The notes under the pieces are model-generated. The model made no database searches. It worked only from the letters and a program-made list of their open reading frames with translations, and was not told the origin of the DNA. Source: Clostridiales bacterium UBA1380 (lineage in GTDB: Bacteria > Bacillota > Clostridia > Oscillospirales > CAG-272). Taken from it: a DNA stretch of 22,245 nucleotides. Location of the stretch: the NCBI GenBank assembly GCA_002305445.1, contig DBRA01000043.1, positions 1-22,245 on the forward strand, read 5' to 3'. The translations under genes and the position numbers were made by a program. Shown here piece after piece: positions 1-7,486 of this stretch; positions within the stretch are counted from its first letter, which is position 1, and every line of letters begins with the position of its first letter.

Positions 1-140
1 ATCTCATTTGAGGGTGTTTTGCGACTGCACTTTTATTATAGTAGTCCGTCTTTATCAATTTATGGGTTTACCGACTGTACTTTTCCTGACAACTCCAGAT
101 TGTCCCGACCAAAACAATCATGACCATACACACAAATCTC
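1..140. other. AT-rich region at left edge, no convincing gene
   Basis: No protein-like reading frame or RNA gene is recognised here. Base composition is clearly more AT-rich than in the genes to the right. The only structure I see is a 12-bp direct repeat with one mismatch, GACTGCACTTTT at 23-34 and GACTGTACTTTT at 73-84, exactly 50 bp apart. It could be a protein-binding repeat or part of a recombination region of the adjacent recombinase, but nothing in the sequence decides this. Confidence 0.4.
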
Positions 141-169
141 TTGCACTGATAGTTATTGCGTGGTATAAT
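141..169 (+). promoter_or_regulatory. Probable promoter of the serine recombinase gene
   Basis: TTGCAC (141-146) and TATAAT (164-169) are separated by 17 bp, a good sigma-A-type match. Transcription would start near 176 and give a leader of about 130 nt before the recombinase ATG at 306. No competing promoter of this quality is seen closer to the gene. Confidence 0.6.
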
Positions 170-305
170 TATCATATAGAAAATGATAATACGAATCGAA
201 ACTGGTCTTTACTTATTAAGCCCTCTCCGGTTCGTAAAGTATATGCTATCCAAAAATTTGAGTTAATCCAAACTTATTGAGGATACATAAGGGGGGTAGG
301 AAACG

Positions 306-2069
306 ATGGATATACACGAAACGAGACAGCTTCTGAGAACACATACCATTTATGAGTTGCCGTTGCGGGTTACTTATTATGCGCGGGTTTCATCCGAAAG
401 CGACGAGCAGTTAAACTCGCTGGGAAACCAGATAGCTTATTATGAGGGCTTCATAAAAAAGAATCCCGCGTGGACATTTGTTCCGGGTTATATAGACGAG
501 GGTCTGTCCGGTATATCGACAAGGAAGCGCGAAAATTTCAACCGCATGATCTTCGATGCAAAGGGCGGTCTGTTCGATCTCATCATAACCAAAGAAATTT
601 CCCGCTTCGCGAGAAACACCCTTGACTCTTTAAAATATACCCGAGAGCTGTTGAACGACGGCGTATGTGTGTTCTTCCAGAATGACAATATCAATACTCT
701 TGATGAGGACAGTGAACTTCGTTTATCGATAATGTCATCTATCGCGCAGGATGAGCTTCGGAAGCTGTCGGGGCGAGTGAAGTTCGGACACCAGCAGGCC
801 ATAAAGTCAAAGGTCGTGCTCGGAAACAGCCGCATATTCGGATATAAAAAAGACCATAAGCGGTTGGTGATAGACGAAAAGCAGGCTGCCATGGTCCGCG
901 AGCTGTTCGAGTTATACGCGACTGACAACTACAGCATGAAGCAGATCGAGAAGATATTCTGGGATAAGGGCTATCGCAACTATAACGTTAAAAAGATCGC
1001 GCATACAACGATGTCGGGGATCATATCCAACCCGAAATATAAAGGATATTATGTCGGGAACAAGGTAAAAGTCATAGACATGTTCTCGAAGAAGCAGAAG
1101 TTTCTACCGCCGGAAGAATGGGTCATGTTTAAAGACGAGACGGGAGAAATTGTCCCCGCAATCGTCAGCGAGGAGCTGTGGGATAAGGCAAATGAAATTC
1201 TCCATCGCCGCAGCGAGGATGTAAAGAACCGACAGGGAATATGCAATCACGCCAACCTCCTTACCGGAAAGCTGTGGTGCGCTGAGTGCGGACATGCTTA
1301 TTATCGCAGAGAGTCCAAGAGCCGCGACGGAACAGTAAACTCTAAATGGGTGTGCTCCGGAAAAATCAATAACGGCGCGGCATCGTGTTCATCCTTCCCA
1401 ATTTATGAGAGCGAGATTAAGCCGATATTATTCGATGTATTCAAGGACACTAAAATAGATGTAGAAGCGCTCATCGATGAATATACCAAGATGTATAAGG
1501 AGATGTCGACAGACGGCAACATCCAAAAGCAAATCGACGAGTGCAATGCAGTAATCGATATGGCTCTCAAGAAAAAGACGAAGCTGCTTGAGATGAATAT
1601 AAATCAACAGCTTAGCGACAGTGACTTCTTTATAATGAATAAACAGACTGATGAAGAAAAAGCAAAGGCTGAAGAAACCGTTCGCGAGCTGGAGGAGCAG
1701 CTTCTGTCACAAACCGAATTTCGCAAGCATATGGATGAAATTCGCTCGACATTGCACCGCGCTCAGGCGGATGTGGAGAGCGGAATTATTACGAAAGAAT
1801 TTGTAAACAAGTATATTGACCGCATCATGGTTACGCCCATCAGCGAAAATGAAGCGCGGCTGGATATTAAAATTTTTACGGGTACGAACAGTGAAAAATA
1901 CCTGCGAAAGCTCGAGAGTCGTGCGGGACGCATGAATACAGAAAACACCGCCCACACGGAAACCCCAGCGGAATCAAGGGATTCCGAGCTTTCGATTCGT
2001 ACGGGTCACACGTTTAAGAAGATGATTGAGAAGTACGAGAACGAAATCAAGAACTCGGCTTCGAAATAA
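306..2069 (+). CDS. Large serine recombinase (site-specific integrase/excisionase type)
   Basis: This 587-aa protein belongs to the large serine recombinases, which cut and rejoin DNA at att sites of phages and integrative elements through a phosphoserine intermediate. The N-terminal resolvase domain (about residues 20-165) carries the YARVSS motif, with Ser29 as the probable nucleophile, and the conserved KEISRFARN segment. A recombinase domain follows (about 185-310). Next is a zinc ribbon with Cys325, Cys328, Cys350 and Cys361, then a long charged coiled-coil region (about 395-500) typical of integrases that control direction. Length is normal and all visible key residues are present, so it is probably active. 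The ATG at 306 follows a strong AAGGGGGG ribosome site. Base composition is less GC-rich than in the genes to its right, consistent with acquisition by transfer. No other element genes are visible, so the rest of the element would lie to the left. Confidence 0.93.
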   Translation: MDIHETRQLLRTHTIYELPLRVTYYARVSSESDEQLNSLGNQIAYYEGFIKKNPAWTFVPGYIDEGLSGISTRKRENFNRMIFDAKGGLFDLIITKEISRFARNTLDSLKYTRELLNDGVCVFFQNDNINTLDEDSELRLSIMSSIAQDELRKLSGRVKFGHQQAIKSKVVLGNSRIFGYKKDHKRLVIDEKQAAMVRELFELYATDNYSMKQIEKIFWDKGYRNYNVKKIAHTTMSGIISNPKYKGYYVGNKVKVIDMFSKKQKFLPPEEWVMFKDETGEIVPAIVSEELWDKANEILHRRSEDVKNRQGICNHANLLTGKLWCAECGHAYYRRESKSRDGTVNSKWVCSGKINNGAASCSSFPIYESEIKPILFDVFKDTKIDVEALIDEYTKMYKEMSTDGNIQKQIDECNAVIDMALKKKTKLLEMNINQQLSDSDFFIMNKQTDEEKAKAEETVRELEEQLLSQTEFRKHMDEIRSTLHRAQADVESGIITKEFVNKYIDRIMVTPISENEARLDIKIFTGTNSEKYLRKLESRAGRMNTENTAHTETPAESRDSELSIRTGHTFKKMIEKYENEIKNSASK

Positions 2070-2099
2070 CTTTTAACCAGAAAAACGTCAACAACAAAG

Positions 2100-2345
2100 T
2101 GCGGTAAACGCTAAAGGATGCCGTTAGCGACGGATTAATCGCGGCGGATAACGCCAAGAGTCAAGTCGATAACCGGTAAACCGCAGCGGTAAACGCAAAA
2201 ATTCTGTCTGAGACGGATGAACGATGCGACAAACGCGGACAAGTACGTCGATGACGGATATACCCGAGCAAAATATTCAAGTCTCGTCGTCGACGGATAA
2301 ACCGAAGCGATAAACGCAGAAAATATTCGTCAAGACGGATAAATA
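2100..2345. repeat. Degenerate tandem repeat of ~41 bp, about six units
   Basis: A motif close to GACGGATAA recurs at 2129, 2165 (diverged), 2212, 2253, 2292 and 2334, giving spacings of 36, 47, 41, 39 and 42 bp. Between copies, GCGATAAACGC-like and AAAATATTC-like segments also recur; the clearest pair of units lies at about 2262-2344. The array lies between the recombinase stop and the terminator and contains no open frame. A short stretch from 2105 to about 2180 reads as alanine- and aspartate-rich protein before hitting stops, so a decayed coding repeat is possible. The spacing is too irregular and the units too diverged for a CRISPR array. Confidence 0.55.
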
Positions 2346-2383
2346 GAAAAAGTCTTCCGCGTTAATTCGCGGAAGACTTTTTC
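2346..2383. terminator. Bidirectional intrinsic terminator
   Basis: The arms at 2346-2361 and 2368-2383 are perfect inverted repeats of 16 bp around the loop TTAATT. Because the stem ends in A5 on one side and T5 on the other, either transcript ends in a U-tract. It can therefore stop the recombinase transcript from the left and the URO-D-like transcript (minus strand) from the right. Confidence 0.88.
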
Positions 2384-2440
2384 ATACGGCGAAAATCCGC
2401 GCAAGCATCATAAAGATACGTCCGCACAGACTCTCGCACT

Positions 2441-3511
2441 TCAGTCGTAAGCGCCTACGCGCTTTACCTCGGCGATGATGGCCTTGAAGTTTTCGAGCGA
2501 AACGCTGTTCGGTATCGAGTGGTCGGAGGAGAATATGTAGCCGCCGCCCTTTTTCAGCTCCGGCACGACCTTGCCGATCTCGGCGATGATCGCGTCGCGG
2601 TCGTCCCACAGCACCGCGTTGACGCCGCCGTGGAGCACGAGCCTGTCGCCGTATTCGCGCTTTAGCTTCAGCGGCTCCATGCCGGCCTTGACCTCGAGCG
2701 GGTTGAGCGCGTCGACGCCTATGTCGATAAGATCGGGTATGCGAGACATGATGTTGCCGCAGGAATGCAGGTGCGCGTATACGCCGTGGTTGTGCGCCCA
2801 GTCGACGGCTTTTTTATGGACGGGTTTAAGCAGCTCGCGGTATGTCTCATTCGAGAAGAACGTCGTGCCCTTGTAGCCCATGTCGTCCGGCCAGCTTATG
2901 CAGTCAAAGCGGTAACCGGCGTCCCAGATCATGTCGTAGAGCGCAATATCGACGTCGAGAAAATGCTCGAACATGTCGCGAACCATTTCCGGCTCCTCGC
3001 ACATCGCGACGAGCAGGTTTTCGGTGCCCATCATCCACGAGTGCGTGACGTCGAAGCCGAACCAGAAGTCCGCGATCACCCAGTCGCCGCGTTCGCGCCA
3101 GAGCGGGTACGCGCGCTCGAGATACGCCCAGTCGACCCTGTCGCGCGTCGGAGTCATGCGCGCTTTAGCCTCCTCCCACGACTCCGGCGTCGTCACGCGC
3201 CAGTCGAGAAACTCCGGCGTCGAGTCGCGGTGCTTGAACGATTTCTGCGTGACACCCCACGATGTGGTGTATATGACGTATTCGTCCGTTTCTTCGAGCG
3301 TTTTACATTCATAACGCGGGCTGTTGTCGACGCCGATGGACGAAACGTGATCGATGTCGAAGTAATCCACCCAGTCCGCGTCCGCGGGCATACCTTCTCT
3401 GTGCCAGCGTTCGAACGTGCCGGACCACGGAATGTCCGTTATCGGCACGCGGTCGGCCTCTCTGTGCTCATACATGCGCTTAAAGCGCTCGCGCGACGTC
3501 ATGGCTTTCAT
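2441..3511 (-). CDS. Uroporphyrinogen decarboxylase-fold protein (methyltransferase-like, not HemE)
   Basis: This 356-aa protein matches the URO-D superfamily group that includes MtaA/MtbA-like cobalamin methyltransferases. The best marker is HSCGN at residues 249-253: His249 and Cys251 form the HxC zinc-ligand motif of the methyltransferase branch. GGVNAVLW and SSDHSIP follow near the C-terminus, as usual in this group. The RQAGRY-type N-terminal motif of true HemE is missing, so a heme-pathway role is unlikely. The ATG at 3511 is preceded by AGAGGTG at 8-nt spacing. It lies 88 nt downstream of the MutS-like unit with no clear hairpin between, so it may be co-transcribed or have a weak promoter of its own. 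No corrinoid protein is nearby and the substrate cannot be told from sequence. Confidence 0.83.
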   Translation of the reverse strand: MKAMTSRERFKRMYEHREADRVPITDIPWSGTFERWHREGMPADADWVDYFDIDHVSSIGVDNSPRYECKTLEETDEYVIYTTSWGVTQKSFKHRDSTPEFLDWRVTTPESWEEAKARMTPTRDRVDWAYLERAYPLWRERGDWVIADFWFGFDVTHSWMMGTENLLVAMCEEPEMVRDMFEHFLDVDIALYDMIWDAGYRFDCISWPDDMGYKGTTFFSNETYRELLKPVHKKAVDWAHNHGVYAHLHSCGNIMSRIPDLIDIGVDALNPLEVKAGMEPLKLKREYGDRLVLHGGVNAVLWDDRDAIIAEIGKVVPELKKGGGYIFSSDHSIPNSVSLENFKAIIAEVKRVGAYD

Positions 3512-3599
3512 AAATCCGCACCTCTTTATGTTTATATTTGATATAAACTGATATGAGCTTGATGAAACTGCGAGTCGGTTTGCCGTTTTTTACATATTA

Positions 3600-5177
3600 T
3601 CATGCGGTGCGGTTTTCGTAAACCTCGACCTTGTAACCCTCCGAGGTCCGGAGTATGAGCACACGGTCGTCGCCGCCGTACAGCTCGAACAGCTTTGTCA
3701 GATGCGACACGGCGATGAAAAACGAACCCGAAGCGGCGATGTACTCGAGAATACCCCGCAAGCCTTCCGCGCCCTCGTCGTATGACGTGGTCTGGAACGT
3801 CTCGTTGAACATCACGAGTGAGCACGGCGTCGCCGCGTCGATGATGTCCGCGATCTCCTTGACCTCCTCCTCGAATCTGCCGGCGGCGTCGAGCGTCGTC
3901 GACTCCTTTTCGGCGTGCGCGAAGCTGGTGAAAACGCCGGTGCGCATACTGATGCGCGCGGATGCGGCGGGGATGGGAAGGCCGCTCTGCGCCAGAATCT
4001 GCGCCGTCCCGAGCGAGCGCAAAAACACGGTCTTGCCGCTGTTGTTCTTGCCGCGCACTAAAACGCCCTTGCCGCCGTCCGCAAGCTCGATCGAGTTCGG
4101 CACGACCGACTCCGCCCGCGGCAGCGACGTAAGCAGGAAAAGATCGCGCAGCGAGTCGCACGAAAACGCGCATTCGCCGGACGGCAGCAGTTCGGGGAAG
4201 CAGTACGCAGCGCCCTTGAACTTCATATGGGACACGTACGCAAGCGCGACGTCGTAAAACGTCAGCTCGTGCGGAATGTCGGCGAAAATATCAAACACAG
4301 CCCGCATGACGCGCGAAAGCGCGGCCTCGAGCGACGCGAGAGCTTCGGTGATGAGCTCCGCGTCGCAGTCCGTCATGTCGCGGACCCGCACGCTGCCCTC
4401 GAATAATCCGGTGACTTTTGCGGCCTTTTGCTCATCCGTGTCCGGTGCCGGCGCCGGCGCCTTCCGCTTGAAGCGGCTGAAAAAGTCTGTGACAGCGGCG
4501 ACGCTCTGCTGCGCCGAGCCTGAGCGCCGCGCGTCTGCCTCGATGTTTTCAATGACGCATATGCGCGTCAGCGTGTAGCGCAGCGCGCCGTCGATCGCTA
4601 CCTCTGCGTCGTAGACGGTCTCGTTCGTCATCGCCTCGCATTCGTCGGCGATTTCCGCGAGCGCCGCGAAACCGTCCGACTCCGCGATGCCGCGGCAGTA
4701 GCCGAATAGCGAAGCGAGCGGCGGCGACACATCCGGGTACGGGTCGATGAGGTCGCCGACAGACTTGATAAACACGAGCGTCTTTTTCAGATACGACGCT
4801 GTAATGACCGTCAGCGCGCGGTTGTCGTCAAGCGACGTCGCGGCGATGTTCGTGCGTTTAAGCGAATACAGCTTGCGGCGGTTCGCTTCCCAGTCGTCAC
4901 GTATCGGCTCAAGGCGGGAAAACACTTTTACAACCGAATCATACAGCGACGGCGAATTGATGAAATCGCGCAGGATGCTCTGGCGCATGACCGCTTCGTC
5001 CGGCTCCGGACAGATATCCGAGAGCACCGACAGAAAGTATCTGCGCCCGCGCGTATCGGGGTATATCGCAGCAAACGACTTGTCGATCGACAGGTTGTAT
5101 ATGCTCGCGGAACCGCGCTCGGAAGCCGCGGCGTCGCGGCTCCTGTCGTCGCCGTAAAGCAGACTGAACTTCATCAT
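3600..5177 (-). CDS. MutS-like ATPase, second of a pair (MutS domain V)
   Basis: The C-terminal half of this 525-aa protein is a MutS-type ABC ATPase: Walker A GKNNSGKT at 376-383, the following FLRSLG helix, a degenerate Walker B SLVMFNET (453-460) and the switch segment AVSHL around His492. The N-terminal 350 residues are helical and resemble MutS core/lever regions; the mismatch-recognition domain of true MutS is absent and the length is about 60% of MutS. Walker B has Asn458-Glu459 where canonical MutS has Asp-Glu. An alanine/proline/charged linker (about 238-255) splits the N-terminal part. The start overlaps the upstream MutS-like stop as ATGA, implying translational coupling and probably a heterodimer. 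Mismatch repair is not implied; the DNA or RNA target is unknown. Confidence 0.85.
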   Translation of the reverse strand: MMKFSLLYGDDRSRDAAASERGSASIYNLSIDKSFAAIYPDTRGRRYFLSVLSDICPEPDEAVMRQSILRDFINSPSLYDSVVKVFSRLEPIRDDWEANRRKLYSLKRTNIAATSLDDNRALTVITASYLKKTLVFIKSVGDLIDPYPDVSPPLASLFGYCRGIAESDGFAALAEIADECEAMTNETVYDAEVAIDGALRYTLTRICVIENIEADARRSGSAQQSVAAVTDFFSRFKRKAPAPAPDTDEQKAAKVTGLFEGSVRVRDMTDCDAELITEALASLEAALSRVMRAVFDIFADIPHELTFYDVALAYVSHMKFKGAAYCFPELLPSGECAFSCDSLRDLFLLTSLPRAESVVPNSIELADGGKGVLVRGKNNSGKTVFLRSLGTAQILAQSGLPIPAASARISMRTGVFTSFAHAEKESTTLDAAGRFEEEVKEIADIIDAATPCSLVMFNETFQTTSYDEGAEGLRGILEYIAASGSFFIAVSHLTKLFELYGGDDRVLILRTSEGYKVEVYENRTA

Positions 5178-6655
5178 ACCGCACCTCCTTTGCCGGTGTC
5201 GAGACGCTTTGAAAGCGCTTCGCGCGTCAGGCCGTACTTTTTCAGTATGTCGGCGGCGAACGACGAGCGCACCGCGCCGCGCTTGACGATCTTATAAAGA
5301 CGGCGGTTGTTGTCCGCCTCGTCGATCTGCGCGGACAGAATCGTCACGCCCGTGTCCTCTACGCCGTGGAAGTGCGTCACGAACACGCCGGTCACACCGG
5401 CTGTGATCAGTCTTTCGGCGGCTTCGCGCGTCAGCGTATCGGCGCGGCGCTCGTCGGTGCCGGAATAAGTCTCGTTGAGCAGCACAAGCGCGTCCGGCGA
5501 TGCTCCCGCGAAGATCTCCTCCATGCGGTTCGTCTCGTCGAGCAGCCTGCCGGTCCCCTCGAACCGCTCGTCCTGCGGGAAGTGCGTGAACACGCGCTTA
5601 TACGGGTAAATCTTCGCCGAGCGCGCGGGCACGGGCGCACCGCCCGTAAAGAGCAGCGCGATCGAGCCGAGCGACCGCAGATACGTCGTTTTACCGCCGC
5701 CGTTCGCGCCGACAAGGAAGCAGAACGCGTCGCTGCCCTCGAGCGCTATGTCGTTCGGCACGACGTCCGTGATCCCGCGCGCGAGCAGCGATATGTCGCG
5801 CGCGTCGACGCAGTTCATCTGCGGCGTGTCGGCGACGTCCGGGTACGCAACCGGCCAGCCCGCCGCGCGCATCTTATCGCATAGCGCCGTCACCTCGATA
5901 TAATAATCGAGCTCGTGTAGATACTCCAGTATTTCGTCGGTGAGCAGCCCGCGGAACGACACATAAAGCGAGCGAAGCGCGGCGAAGCCGTCCGGCCACA
6001 GCTTCGCTATCGCGTCGATGAAGCCTGTCGAGAGCCTCTTCGGCGAGTGTGGCTTGTCGTCCGCAATGTCGATGCCGATATCGCGCGACGCGACCGATAT
6101 GCGCTCCGTCAGCGGCGCCGCTTCGGGCGGGTACGCGTCCGGCCGCTGCAAAAAAGAGCCGGACGCGGCGACGCGCACGTGAAAAGCTCCCATCTGCGCG
6201 AGCGCTTCCTCGGCTGCGGCGAGCTTATCGTTAAGCTCGGCGAAGCGCTGACCGTTCATAATACGCATATAGTGTCCGCTGAACCGCGAGAGAAGCAGGC
6301 ACTCAGACTCGATCTGCGCGGCGGCGCTCATGAACGCGGCCGACTCGCGCGCATAGCCCACGAACATCGCATAGCGCTCGTTGTCGCTGCGCGCGCTTGA
6401 TAAAAACTCAGAGCTGTGCGAAAGCGAAACGAGCGCGCGGCGCAGCTCCGCAAGCGTGTTTTTGCCGCGCTCCGTCTCGGCGTATTTAAACACCTCGCGT
6501 CGCGCGAGTATGTCGTCTTTGCCGCACGGCCGCCGAAGGACCGATACGGCCGATTCCGAAAGCAGCGACGTCAGGCGGATGTCCGTCATAACCTGCGCGC
6601 CGACCTCCTCGCCGCGCAGATCTGGGTCGATATATAGAAGCGACGGAGAATTCAT
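5174..6655 (-). CDS. MutS-like ATPase, first of a pair (MutS domain V)
   Basis: This 493-aa protein is a paralogue of its downstream partner. Walker A is GANGGGKT at 316-323, followed by TYLRSLG; the Walker B segment is ALVLLNET (389-396), again Asn394-Glu395 instead of Asp-Glu; the switch histidine sits in FVTHFHG (about 425-431). Residues 1-300 are mainly helical with no MutS mismatch-binding domain, so the protein is a core-plus-ATPase form. The ATG at 6655 has GAGGT at 7-nt spacing. It lies 27 nt after the small membrane protein gene and overlaps the next gene by four bases, so the three genes form one transcription unit. MutS ATPases work as dimers with composite ATP sites, so two coupled, unequal paralogues suggest an obligate heterodimer (inference). 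Confidence 0.85.
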   Translation of the reverse strand: MNSPSLLYIDPDLRGEEVGAQVMTDIRLTSLLSESAVSVLRRPCGKDDILARREVFKYAETERGKNTLAELRRALVSLSHSSEFLSSARSDNERYAMFVGYARESAAFMSAAAQIESECLLLSRFSGHYMRIMNGQRFAELNDKLAAAEEALAQMGAFHVRVAASGSFLQRPDAYPPEAAPLTERISVASRDIGIDIADDKPHSPKRLSTGFIDAIAKLWPDGFAALRSLYVSFRGLLTDEILEYLHELDYYIEVTALCDKMRAAGWPVAYPDVADTPQMNCVDARDISLLARGITDVVPNDIALEGSDAFCFLVGANGGGKTTYLRSLGSIALLFTGGAPVPARSAKIYPYKRVFTHFPQDERFEGTGRLLDETNRMEEIFAGASPDALVLLNETYSGTDERRADTLTREAAERLITAGVTGVFVTHFHGVEDTGVTILSAQIDEADNNRRLYKIVKRGAVRSSFAADILKKYGLTREALSKRLDTGKGGAV

Positions 6656-6682
6656 ATTTTTGACCTCGTTTCAGGTATATCT

Positions 6683-7252
6683 TTACAAATGCGAAAGCAT
6701 ATCGAGAAAATCGCCGCCGCGGTAAACGCGGAAACCGCCCGCTTCGTCGCGCACATCGTCGCCCGAATCAAGCGTCGCGATAATGCTGCCGCGGCTGCTG
6801 CCGATAACCGCCGGAGCCGGCACAAACAGCGCGCACTGCGCGACGGCCTTCAGCCGTGCGCTCGGCAGACCGGAGCGGAAATCTACGCGCGGCAGGTACT
6901 GCGTATCCTTCGGAATGCGGTTCATAACAATCGACGAGACGCCGTATCGCGTGAGGTGTTCGGTGACGAGGTACCGCGTCGGACCGTTGAAGTCGTACCG
7001 CAGCCGCTTGCCTGGCGATGTAAACAGCTTAATCGAATAGACCGTATCGCCGGTTTCGACGGCGGCGTCCCAAAAGCGGCCGCGCATCGGCGAAAAAAGC
7101 GAAACAGGCGTGCGCCAGTACAGCCCGAAGCGTTTCTTGCGGCACACTGCGGCGAGCCGCGCCGCGAAGACTGCGCGTTTTATTATTATCAGAACATACG
7201 GCCACATATAAAGCGCGGCGGCTATCAGCGCGAGCCACGCGGCTGTGTTCAT
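6683..7252 (-). CDS. Conserved-type hypothetical membrane-anchored protein
   Basis: A 189-aa protein that I cannot assign to a named family. One hydrophobic helix at residues 4-28 is followed by Lys/Arg-rich residues, so it is probably anchored with most of the chain in the cytoplasm (positive-inside rule). The rest is mixed and beta-rich, with a hydrophobic patch (AQCALFVPAPAVI, about 138-150). Similar small proteins with an N-terminal helix and a CxKKxxF-like segment occur as uncharacterised genes in Clostridia (recollection, not searched). The ATG at 7252 has CGGGAG at 8-nt spacing. It is first in the unit with the two MutS-like ATPases and may localise or regulate them, but no catalytic motif is visible. 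Confidence 0.7.
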   Translation of the reverse strand: MNTAAWLALIAAALYMWPYVLIIIKRAVFAARLAAVCRKKRFGLYWRTPVSLFSPMRGRFWDAAVETGDTVYSIKLFTSPGKRLRYDFNGPTRYLVTEHLTRYGVSSIVMNRIPKDTQYLPRVDFRSGLPSARLKAVAQCALFVPAPAVIGSSRGSIIATLDSGDDVRDEAGGFRVYRGGDFLDMLSHL

Positions 7253-7288
7253 ATGAAGACCTCCCGTTTACCAGTCTTCCGTCAAATA

Positions 7289-7317
7289 ATAATATCACAT
7301 TTTACCAACCGCCGCAA
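7289..7317 (-). promoter_or_regulatory. Candidate promoter for the membrane protein/MutS-like unit
   Basis: On the minus strand, TTGCGG (7312-7317) and TATTAT (7289-7294) are spaced by 17 bp. This gives a leader of about 30 nt to the ATG at 7252. It is the best candidate between the gene and the terminator at 7429-7460; the rest of 7253-7486 holds nothing else I can identify. Confidence 0.5.
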
Positions 7318-7428
7318 GAAACAGCACGTTGCGTTTTGTAAAAAAGTATGCATGAAACGCCGTACGTCATGTATCGGCATTCATACGTCCGGCGGCGCAT
7401 CGCCTGCGGCCGATGCCGCATACATATG

Positions 7429-7460
7429 AAAAATACCGCGCCGTGTTTACGGCGCGGTAT
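7429..7460 (-). terminator. Intrinsic terminator of the GH110-like gene
   Basis: A perfect 12-bp stem (7433-7444 with 7449-7460, loop 7445-7448) is followed on the minus strand by a run of five T. It lies 27 nt beyond the GH110-like stop codon. Confidence 0.85.
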
Positions 7461-7486
7461 GATTTTTGACTTCGCTTCCGCGACGA

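Noticed and set aside
8..280. Open frame of 90 codons at the left edge
   Set aside because: No ribosome site, no protein-like composition, and the recombinase promoter lies inside it.
2100..2345. CRISPR array
   Set aside because: Units are diverged, spacing varies from 36 to 47 bp, and there are no conserved repeats with unique spacers or cas genes.
2765..3541. 258-codon plus-strand frame over the URO-D-like gene
   Set aside because: Antisense shadow; the minus-strand protein has clear family motifs and a ribosome site.
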